The notes below the pieces were generated by a model. The model saw only the letters and a program-made list of their open reading frames with translations, did not search any database and had not been told where the DNA came from. A program made the position numbers and the translations under genes. DNA of 15,383 bases. Source: a bacterium (GTDB taxonomy: Bacteria > Blakebacterota > Blakebacteria > Blakebacterales > Blakebacteraceae). Location of the stretch: positions 1 to 15,383 of the forward strand of contig JALGVQ010000171.1 of NCBI GenBank assembly GCA_025774615.1, written 5' to 3'. Below, one piece after another: positions 7,970 to 14,902 of the stretch; within the stretch, counting starts at the first letter, position 1, and every line of letters begins with the position of its first letter.

Positions 7970-8784
7970 ATCCTGAAAGTCCAGATGGTGAGAGCGGTGA
8001 AGATCAGGAACGCTCCGACCTGCGAGAGACCGATACGGGACGGCTGCACGCCGATGGCCGGCCGAAGGGTGCCGGCGATCACCTGGATCTGGGTGATACC
8101 GAAGGGCAGGGGAGCAAAGCGGGGCAGGATACTGAAGTACGTACCTGCTGTAACCAGGATGAGCATCGCCGCTGCGATCTGCATTGCTGGTCTACCCATG
8201 CTCAGCCGATGAGAAATGCTCTCCTCCCTCTCTTCCGCCTCCTCAAGCTGACGCTGGTCCAATCGCAGGTAGATATAGACGATTGAGACCACCGCGTATC
8301 CCCAGGTGAGGAGCCAGAGAAGGAGCGCAGTCACCGTCCAGCTTCCCGTCGATGAGATGTGTGCGGCGGACGCTGCCAGGGCCAGGATTCCGCTGCCCAC
8401 CAGTTCCACCGGCATCTGACGTTCTCTCCTCCGGTAGACCAGGCGCAGATGCCAGACGAGCAGCGCGATGGCCGGAACTGTGAGGGTCAATATCAGACCA
8501 TTTCCGGAAATAACGATCAGGACCGCGAAGAATGCAGTGACCAGTGAATAGCCGATGGTCCAGAGCAGAGCAGGACGAAGATCGTTCTGATTTCTTCGCC
8601 CGGCCCGGACTTTGACCAGAATGATCAGCGGGTGACGGGCCAGAAAGGCGAAGAGTATGGCACAGAAGGTCCAGAGCGTCGCTGTTGAGCCGGTTCCGGC
8701 AACTCCCCAACCGACCAGGAAGGGTGAGAGCCAGAGGGCCCAGATGCCGTGTTCATTCGGGATCGCGTAGTTGATCTGCCGCAT
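7966..8784 (-). CDS. YwiC-like integral membrane protein
   Basis: A 272-residue polytopic inner-membrane protein with about eight hydrophobic segments. The N-terminal PNEHGIWALWLSPFLVGWG (from residue 9) is the hallmark of the YwiC-like family, whose function is unknown. A short basic/acidic cytoplasmic loop (RLDQRQLEEAEEREES) lies near the middle. It is the first gene of a two-gene unit with rsgA, which overlaps its stop. There is no clear ribosome site upstream of the ATG at 8784, but the family's conserved motif sits only eight residues in, so a later start is unlikely. Confidence 0.88.
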   Translation of the reverse strand: MRQINYAIPNEHGIWALWLSPFLVGWGVAGTGSTATLWTFCAILFAFLARHPLIILVKVRAGRRNQNDLRPALLWTIGYSLVTAFFAVLIVISGNGLILTLTVPAIALLVWHLRLVYRRRERQMPVELVGSGILALAASAAHISSTGSWTVTALLLWLLTWGYAVVSIVYIYLRLDQRQLEEAEEREESISHRLSMGRPAMQIAAAMLILVTAGTYFSILPRFAPLPFGITQIQVIAGTLRPAIGVQPSRIGLSQVGAFLIFTALTIWTFRI

Positions 8785-8793
8785 GAACGTAAA

Positions 8794-8857
8794 GTCGATT
8801 ACCCGGAATGGTATTGTCCATGATAAACTCCGAGGAGCAGTCGATTATCCGGGAATG
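8794..8857. repeat. Near-perfect direct repeats in a divergent promoter region
   Basis: GTCGATTACCCGGAATG (8794-8810) and GTCGATTATCCGGGAATG (8840-8857) differ by one substitution and one inserted G, 46 bp apart. They lie in the 108-bp gap between the ywiC-like gene and the diverging membrane protein gene. One copy sits just before each start, so they may be binding sites for a shared regulator. Confidence 0.45.
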
Positions 8858-8892
8858 ATGTGGTGTGACCAGGAAACGGGCCGAGGACGCTG

Positions 8893-10110
8893 ATGGAACA
8901 CGGAATTGACCAGAGGATGGAGCAGAAAACCGGTGGCGGCTGCCTGATGCTGTTCGGCCTGCCTTTCTTCACCGTCGGTGTGTTCATACTGCTGACCGGC
9001 CTGGGAGTAACCGGAGTCGAGGTGGAAGACGATACACCCGCGATCATGCTTCTCCTGTTCGGACTCGTCTTCGGGGGCGTCGGAGCGGGGCTCATGTTCG
9101 GCCGGTCTGGTATCACCATCGACAGGACGACCATGCGGGTGACGAAATGGTGGGGTCTCCTGGTGCCGATGAGAACGACCGAGTACAACCTGCTCGACTT
9201 CGACCGGGTCACCATCAGCAAGGAGAATCGGGGCAGTGGCAATTCCTCTACGATCGTCTTTCCAGTGAAACTCGCCGGCAGAGGGGAGGTGGAGGCATTC
9301 GAGTACGAGGCGCCTGTCGATTATCAGAAGGCCCGGCAGGTCGGTGAGGAGCTCGCCCGCTTCCTCGGTCGGGACATCGAGGATCGGTCCTCGGGGGTGA
9401 CCATCCATCGATCGCTCAATGAACTGGATGAGTCGGTACGGGAGCGACAGCGTCGAACGCGGGAACGTGTGCGACTGCCCGCGGCGCCCTGGGGGATGAA
9501 AACGACCATACGGGAGGATATCGACGGCACCGTGATCGAGATCCCGTCCCCGGGGTTGAAACCGGCACATCTTGCTGCGATCATCCCGGCTCTTCTCTTT
9601 GCCGGCGTGGTCGGACTCTTCTTCCTGCGTCCACTCTTCGGTTCGGGTACGCCGGTGGAAACGCAGCTCTTTTTTGGCGGTTTCCTGGGGCTCTTCTTCA
9701 TCGTGATACCGGTTGTCATTACTCTTGCCACTGCTCTGAGAAAGGCGCGTCACCGGGTAACGATCACTGTCTCACAGTTGATGTTGCGGATCGAAGAGGG
9801 TACCGGGCGCAGACGAAAGGTGACTGAGATCCCCGGTTCTGACCTCGAAGAGTTCGAACTGGTGGGGCGGAAGGACATCTTCGATACCGCGATCCGTGAG
9901 GCAGGTGAAGAACAAGGTGAATCCACCGAACAGAGTCTGAAGATAGAGAAGATACTGGCCCCCGGTTCGATGCTCAGGAAACTGGCCCGTATGGCGACGA
10001 AATCTGAGATCGTGGCGCGAAGTGATACCGAGACGATCCGGTTCGGACGCGATCTCCCGGATGACGAGCTGTCTTATCTGCACGCCATTATCATGAGGGT
10101 CCTGACCTGA
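8893..10110 (+). CDS. Unknown four-helix membrane protein, possibly with PH-like soluble domains
   Basis: I do not recognise a named family. The 405-residue protein has two hydrophobic segments near the N-terminus (about 18-42 and 50-70), a soluble middle part of about 150 residues, another helix pair (about 226-250 and 258-285) and a C-terminal soluble part of about 120 residues. Each helix pair is followed by a beta-rich stretch (GITIDRTTMRVTKWWGL; HRVTITVSQLMLRIEEG) that resembles bacterial PH-like domains, so the protein looks like a tandem duplication of a two-helix plus PH-like unit. A strongly charged Arg/Glu segment (LDESVRERQRRTRERVR) precedes the second pair. ATG 8893 has GAGGA upstream. 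It diverges from the ywiC-like gene. Confidence 0.85.
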   Translation: MEHGIDQRMEQKTGGGCLMLFGLPFFTVGVFILLTGLGVTGVEVEDDTPAIMLLLFGLVFGGVGAGLMFGRSGITIDRTTMRVTKWWGLLVPMRTTEYNLLDFDRVTISKENRGSGNSSTIVFPVKLAGRGEVEAFEYEAPVDYQKARQVGEELARFLGRDIEDRSSGVTIHRSLNELDESVRERQRRTRERVRLPAAPWGMKTTIREDIDGTVIEIPSPGLKPAHLAAIIPALLFAGVVGLFFLRPLFGSGTPVETQLFFGGFLGLFFIVIPVVITLATALRKARHRVTITVSQLMLRIEEGTGRRRKVTEIPGSDLEEFELVGRKDIFDTAIREAGEEQGESTEQSLKIEKILAPGSMLRKLARMATKSEIVARSDTETIRFGRDLPDDELSYLHAIIMRVLT

Positions 10111-10269
10111 TACGCGGCCAGGGCAAGGATACTTCATCCCATTCACCTGATGCTCAGTCAGACGCTCTTTCACATGAAGCCGGTAAAACTATGGGCGATC
10201 GACAGTGCTTTCAGAGGTGTGACGACCCTGATCATGGGGATCATTATCGGGATCTGGTCGTGATCGACG

Positions 10270-10319
10270 CCTGATCATACATCAGGTTAATCTGTGCAGA
10301 GCCGTTCGCCCGAACGGTT
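10270..10319. terminator. Two hairpins between convergent genes
   Basis: CCTGAT-CATAC-ATCAGG (10270-10286) is followed by TTAATCT. AGCCGTTC-GCCC-GAACGGTT (10300-10319) ends five bases before the permease stop. Together they may end transcription from both sides, though neither has a long T-tract. Confidence 0.45.
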
Positions 10320-10324
10320 CTGAT

Positions 10325-12616
10325 CTACCCCGAATTGATCACCGAGATCGGATCGATGCGGGAAGCCCGGAATGCCGGCAGGAAGCCGGCAACGACCGAC
10401 AGCAGGGCCAGTACCGATACCATGACACCCAGGGTGATCGGGTCGGTCGGGCTGACTCCGTAGAGCATGGACATCCCGATCTCACGGGTCTGCTGACTGA
10501 CAGAGTACGAGACGACACCGTAGATTCCCAGAGAAGCCAAGAAGAGCGCGATCAGCGCGAATGCGCTGATGAGAAGCAGGATGAACCGTCGCGGGGATAC
10601 TGCCAGGTCGACGATTTCCTCCAGGGGCCGGAAGTCGCCGGTCGGCAGGGTGGAATCGATTCCTCTCAGGGTCGCTGAGATATGCGGTGCAATCGACTCG
10701 AGGGGCTGCTCCGACCTGATCACCAGATCGAGCGCGAAACCATCGCCACCCTGCTGCATGATCGGCAGGTACATCTCAAGGCCGGAATCCTCTTCGAGGG
10801 AGCTGTGCCGTACATTTGAAACGACACCCACGACCCGTATAGGTCCCCCCAGCAGGATGTTCTGACCGATGGGCTCATCGTCGGGCCACCCCAGCAGGAT
10901 GTTCTGACCGATGGGCTCATCGTCGGGCCACAATCGTCGGGCCATGTTTTCATTGATGATGACGACTGCGTCGGTTTCGGCTGTGTCGTGGATCGTGAAG
11001 TCACGACCGGATATCACTGGTATCTGCATCGTCCCGATATATCCGCTGTCCACGATCCGCGGGAAGGCGACCGGTGTTTCACCGGGACCATACACCTGGC
11101 CTTCAGCCCTGAGGCCCCAGGCCCGGTTCCGGCCAAGCGGCAATGTGTCGGTCAGGCCTGCTGATTCGATTCCCGGAATGGCTTCTACCTCATCAGTCAA
11201 TCGCTGGAGGTAAGCGTTCCACTCAGCACCACTGCTGAACGGCTGGTTCGTCTCGATTCGCCACGATGCGGCATTTTCCGGTTGAAATCCGAGGTCGACA
11301 TCCATCAGCGTAACGAAACTACGCAGTAACAGTCCTGTTCCGACCAGGAGCAGACACGCCAGGGCGATCTCCGAAACCATCAGTGCCTCTCGTGCCCATC
11401 TCCGGTTCCGTCCCTGACTGGCGCCGCGACTGGAGTCCTTCAGGGATCTGTGTCCATTGGTCCCCGAGATCTGCAGCGCCGGAACGATACCGAAGAGCAG
11501 TCCGGTCGTGATCGCCACGATCAGCGTGAAGAGAAGGGCGGTACCATCGACCGTGACCGCTGCAAGAAGGGGAATGCTGATAGCCTGTGTGCCGGCAACG
11601 GTCGATGTGACAGCATAGGCCAGGAGTATGCCGAGGAGAGCCCCTGAAGAGGAAAGAATGAGGCTTTCTGTCAGTAACTGACGCATCAGCCGGGTCCGGT
11701 TCGCGCCGAGCGCGCTGCGCACCGCCATCTCCGTGCGTCGGGATGAAGCACGGGCCAGCAGCATGTTCGAAAGGTTGGTGCACGTGATCAGGAGAACCAG
11801 TCCAACGGCACATGCCAGCAGCAGCATCGATTTGCGGAATCGTCCGGTGATCTGTTCTGTAAGGTCGGTTGTGAGCGCGTTTAGCCCCCAGCGGGAGGGA
11901 TCGGCCTCACGCAGCTGCCCGTTGATCGATTCGAGTTCTGCCTGGGCGACTTCGATCGTGATCCCGGGCTTGAGACGTCCGATGGCAAAGATCGTGTTGC
12001 CCCAGCCATCTGTCTGGTCGCTGACGGGAAAGGGAGTGAGAAAATCCACCCGGGTTCCGGGCGCGAAGACCGAGCCATAATCGAACCAGTCCGGTAGAAC
12101 TCCTACAACCGAGGCAGGCGACTTGTTGATCGTTATCGTGCGTCCGATGATCTCCCGATCACCATTGTACTGACGATGCCAGAATTCGTGGGTGAGGATG
12201 ACCGCATCAACACGACCCCACACATCCTCCTCCTCGACAAAGTTCCGGCCGAGTTGAGGCTGGATGTCGAGGACCTCAAGGAAATCACGGACCACACCCA
12301 CGCCGACGACATGCTTCGGATCACCCTCACCGGAAAGGATGTAACTGATGTAATCGAAAAAGGCGAAGTAGCCTGTCATCTCTTCGAACGACTGATTCAT
12401 TTCCCGCCAGTCACGGAGGTTCGAAGTCCGCAGGGTCGCAGAGGAGAGCCCGCCCTGGGTGCCGATGTTTGATATCAGAACAAGGCGCGCCGGGTCCCGG
12501 AATGGAAGTGGTCGGTAGAGCAGGGTGTTCACGACGCTGAAGACAGACGTGTTGGCGCCGATCCCCAATCCGATGATCAGTATAGCGATCAGGTAGAAGC
12601 CGAGATTCCGCCGCAT
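10325..12616 (-). CDS. ADOP-type MacB/FtsX permease, probably damaged
   Basis: Orphan permease resembling the acidobacterial duplicated (ADOP) type: two MacB periplasmic domains and two FtsX domains in one chain, normally about 800-850 residues with no ATPase attached. Here 763 residues are read. The first helix (about 5-28), the first FtsX domain (about 265-385) and the middle helix (about 413-435) look intact. Three oddities occur. Family-like residues (DLLRDDVVYAGRT) lie in frame upstream of the ATG, without any ATG/GTG/TTG. A 14-residue unit WPDDEPIGQNILLG is doubled. In the last FtsX domain TREIGMSM joins directly to LYGVSPTDP, skipping about 45 residues including one helix. No ATPase gene is nearby. 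It lies 43 bases after the Ig-like lipoprotein gene and may be cotranscribed with it. Confidence 0.85.
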   Translation of the reverse strand: MRRNLGFYLIAILIIGLGIGANTSVFSVVNTLLYRPLPFRDPARLVLISNIGTQGGLSSATLRTSNLRDWREMNQSFEEMTGYFAFFDYISYILSGEGDPKHVVGVGVVRDFLEVLDIQPQLGRNFVEEEDVWGRVDAVILTHEFWHRQYNGDREIIGRTITINKSPASVVGVLPDWFDYGSVFAPGTRVDFLTPFPVSDQTDGWGNTIFAIGRLKPGITIEVAQAELESINGQLREADPSRWGLNALTTDLTEQITGRFRKSMLLLACAVGLVLLITCTNLSNMLLARASSRRTEMAVRSALGANRTRLMRQLLTESLILSSSGALLGILLAYAVTSTVAGTQAISIPLLAAVTVDGTALLFTLIVAITTGLLFGIVPALQISGTNGHRSLKDSSRGASQGRNRRWAREALMVSEIALACLLLVGTGLLLRSFVTLMDVDLGFQPENAASWRIETNQPFSSGAEWNAYLQRLTDEVEAIPGIESAGLTDTLPLGRNRAWGLRAEGQVYGPGETPVAFPRIVDSGYIGTMQIPVISGRDFTIHDTAETDAVVIINENMARRLWPDDEPIGQNILLGWPDDEPIGQNILLGGPIRVVGVVSNVRHSSLEEDSGLEMYLPIMQQGGDGFALDLVIRSEQPLESIAPHISATLRGIDSTLPTGDFRPLEEIVDLAVSPRRFILLLISAFALIALFLASLGIYGVVSYSVSQQTREIGMSMLYGVSPTDPITLGVMVSVLALLSVVAGFLPAFRASRIDPISVINSG
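10847..10930. repeat. Perfect 42-bp tandem duplication inside the permease gene
   Basis: Copies are 10847-10888 and 10889-10930, identical, and the identity extends one base further. The unit is in frame and repeats 14 residues of the second periplasmic domain. A 12-base piece, ATCGTCGGGCCA, recurs again at 10933-10944, 14 bp after its copy at 10919-10930. Confidence 0.97.
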
Positions 12617-12659
12617 GGTGCGGCCCGCGTATACAACATCATCTCTGAGAAGATCAGCG

Positions 12660-13400
12660 TCAATTGCCCCCGCCGGCTGTGATGGTGACCGAGAGGTAGG
12701 TTGACCGGTACGAAGTGGTACCTACGTATGCGAAGTGGGTCGATCCACCGCCACTGATCGGCATCTGGTTCACCGGGAATACTGAGAGGTAGTAGGACTC
12801 GGCGGGCTCGAATCCGGCGATCTCGAGTGTTGTAGTTGTGATCGGCAGGAGGTACGCCTTCATGGTGTACGGGTCGGTACTGAAGTTCCTAACGTAGACG
12901 ATGACATGCGTCGCCGCGGTCGTCTCCTCAGTGATCGTCCAGGTCAGGTCGAACGGCTGGCTGACCGAGGCGTAGTTCGCAGGTGCGGTGATCGTTGAGT
13001 AGGCATCGGAGGTAACGGTGGGAGTTCCGTTGAATGTGGTGCCCAGTGCCGTGATCTGGACAGAAACATACTGACCAGGGGTGTGGGAGAATTCCTCATC
13101 CCCCGGAGCGTAGTACCCGACCGGATGGTTTTCGCTGGGCGGGTAGTATATCAGCTCCAGTGACTCCCCGGTCGTCGTATTGGTCACCGTGACGGTGGCA
13201 TCGTCCACGAGCTCCCCGCCGGTGATCGGCTGTTCCCAGTCACCTATGTCGAGGGTGCCGCCTTCGTTGATGTAGAACGTCGGCCAGGAGAAGAAGCCGA
13301 CTATGACGACGTTCGGATTATCCGGATCTGTCGTGCAGGAGGAGAAAAAGAGTGGGAGAACAAGTATCCCGGCCATCATGATGCGCAGCGCCTTCTTCAT
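12660..13400 (-). CDS. Ig-like/FN3-like lipoprotein of unknown function
   Basis: A 246-residue lipoprotein. The signal peptide MKKALRIMMAGILVLPLFFSSC ends in a good lipobox with Cys22. The mature part is rich in Thr, Tyr and Gly. It reads as two beta-sandwich stretches: an early one with VDDATVTVTNTTTGESLEL, and a later fibronectin-like one with FDLTWTITEETTAATHVIVY and FEPAESYYLSVFPVNQ. A ribosome site (AAAGGA) lies eight bases upstream of the ATG. It is the first gene of a possible pair with the permease and diverges from the FG-GAP gene. No family name is recognised, and the beta-sandwich assignment is inference from the pattern. Confidence 0.8.
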   Translation of the reverse strand: MKKALRIMMAGILVLPLFFSSCTTDPDNPNVVIVGFFSWPTFYINEGGTLDIGDWEQPITGGELVDDATVTVTNTTTGESLELIYYPPSENHPVGYYAPGDEEFSHTPGQYVSVQITALGTTFNGTPTVTSDAYSTITAPANYASVSQPFDLTWTITEETTAATHVIVYVRNFSTDPYTMKAYLLPITTTTLEIAGFEPAESYYLSVFPVNQMPISGGGSTHFAYVGTTSYRSTYLSVTITAGGGN

Positions 13401-13415
13401 TGTTATGGTCCTTTC

Positions 13416-13477
13416 ACTACCCGAAATACGTTCTGTAATACAGGCTCTGACTTCTCAGTGTGATACTACCTGAAATA
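13416..13477. repeat. Direct repeats in the divergent region before the lipoprotein gene
   Basis: ACTACCCGAAATA (13416-13428) and ACTACCTGAAATA (13465-13477) match at 12 of 13 bases, 49 bp apart. They lie just upstream of the lipoprotein start on the minus strand and could be regulator sites. Confidence 0.35.
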
Positions 13478-13559
13478 TGAACCCACGGTTCCTCTGATAC
13501 GATACAATTAATAGAGATGATTCGGTTGTTCCTGACCTGTGCCGATTGTGCTGGTCGGC

Positions 13560-13565
13560 TATACT
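13560..13565 (+). promoter_or_regulatory. Candidate -10 box for the FG-GAP gene
   Basis: TATACT lies 33 bases before the ATG at 13599. No good -35 hexamer is found at 16-18 bp. An AGAGG ribosome site follows a few bases before the start codon. Confidence 0.3.
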
Positions 13566-13598
13566 GGGTCATCGAAACCAGAACCGGAAAGAGGCGAA

Positions 13599-14858
13599 AT
13601 GAAAAGAGCACTCTCTGTTACTGCCATGCTGGCGCTCATTGCCCCTGTGACCACCGGGGCACAGGTCGTGAAGCTGGCGGCCGGGGTTCAGGTTGAAATG
13701 GCTGATGGCTCCCCGCTGGAGGTGGGTGAGGTCGGTCACGCAGCGCCTGTCTATCACGATTACGACGGTGACGGTGTCCCTGACCTCGTGGTGGGAGAAT
13801 TCGAGGACGGCGCCTGCCGGATATTCCATAACTATGGGACAGCGACCCGGCCGGTTTTCAGGGACTTCGAATTTTTCCATGCCGGCGGGAAGAAGGCCAC
13901 AGTTCCTCCCGACTGATGCATGGGCTTCGCTCCACAGTTCGTGGACATGAACGGTGACGGTCTCGAGGACATCCTCTCCGGATCGTATGCAGGCGATGCA
14001 ACCCAGCCTGAGGGCCATGAGGGTCATATCGTAGCGGTGACCGACGAGAACGGCGATCCGGCCAGTGAGATCTTCGTGTATTACCGGCAGCCGGACGGCA
14101 CCTTTGCGGATCGGGTCGCGATCGGTATGAGTCATACCCATGCGGCCGCCAGTCCGGTCGACTGGGACGGTGATGGCGATTTCGACATCATCACCGCCTC
14201 ACGGGGCACGAATACCGGGCAGGTAGGGAATATCAACCTGCATGAGAACGTCGGTACACAGAATGCACCGGTACTGGCCACGCAGGTTGTTCTGGTGGGA
14301 CGGGTCGAAGGGCACTTCATCACTTCCGCGGAAGCGTACGACTGGGACGGGGACGGGCTCCTCGATCTGGTCGCCGGTACCGAGTATGGGAAGGTCCTCT
14401 GGTTCAGGAACACCGGTACTGGTGATAACCATTCCTTTGGAGAGGCGGTCATCCTGACAGCGGAGGAAGAGGAAGAAGGTGCCGGAGGTGGGTTGGGAAG
14501 TACCCGCCTTGCGATCTATATCATCGACTGGGATGGTGATGGCGTGCAGGACGTGATCGGCGGGGACTTCTACTACCTGCAGCGTACTGAAGAAGAGATC
14601 CTGGCGGGAGCGACCGCCTCTGAGATCGCCGCCTGGCGTGAGGCAAAGGCAAAACTGGAAGACCTCAACGAGAAGACACAGGCTCTCTACGAGAGTGTCG
14701 ACCTTCGGAGCATGAATGATGAGGAGAGAGAGGAGTTCAACCAGAAGTACGAAGAGATATCGGCACCCTATGCCGAATACCAGACCCTGATCTGGGAGAA
14801 GTACCCGGAGCAGAGCTATCACGGCTTTGTCTGGTTCTTTAAAGGAAAGACGCGCTGA
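13599..14858 (+). CDS. Exported FG-GAP beta-propeller protein with in-frame TGA (candidate selenoprotein)
   Basis: One protein of 419 residues if TGA 13914-13916 is decoded as selenocysteine (residue 106, followed by Cys107). Both halves are in the same frame with no overlap or shift. The first half (105 residues) has a signal peptide ending near TTGAQ and one calcium-binding repeat, DYDGDGVPDLVVG. The second half has no signal peptide and continues with DMNGDGLEDILSG, DWDGDGDFDIITA, DWDGDGLLDLVAG and DWDGDGVQDVIGG, giving five propeller repeats in total. An acidic linker and a charged, probably coiled-coil stretch (about 325-395) precede the C-terminal YHGFVWFFKGKTR. The ATG at 13920 lacks a ribosome site, so a separate second gene is unlikely. 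Function is unknown; a nonsense mutation or sequence error remains possible. The isomerase gene starts 44 bases downstream. Confidence 0.82.
13914..13949 (+). promoter_or_regulatory. Candidate bacterial SECIS element after in-frame TGA
   Basis: TGA 13914-13916 is followed 14 nt later by a stem TCCAC (13931-13935) / GTGGA (13941-13945) with loop AGTTC. CATG (13919-13922) and CATG (13946-13949) can extend the lower stem across an 8-nt one-sided bulge. The loop begins 19 nt after the TGA and has G as its second base, like the fdhF element of E. coli. The stem is short, so chance is not excluded. Confidence 0.5.
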
Positions 14859-14902
14859 GCGGCCATGCTGAGCTGAATGAAACCTGCAACAGGAATGGGT
14901 GG

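Noticed and set aside
10150-10263. A 37-codon plus-strand reading frame (MLSQTLFHMKPVKLW...) with a hydrophobic C-terminal half
   Set aside because: It could be a small membrane protein, but there is no ribosome site and no supporting context, so it is not listed as a gene.
13539-13598. GTG/ATG-like upstream extension of the FG-GAP frame
   Set aside because: It lacks a ribosome site and would place about 20 residues before a normal signal peptide.
13920-14858. Second half of the FG-GAP protein as an independent gene starting at ATG 13920
   Set aside because: It has no ribosome site or signal peptide, is in the same frame as the first half, and starts in the middle of a propeller pattern.
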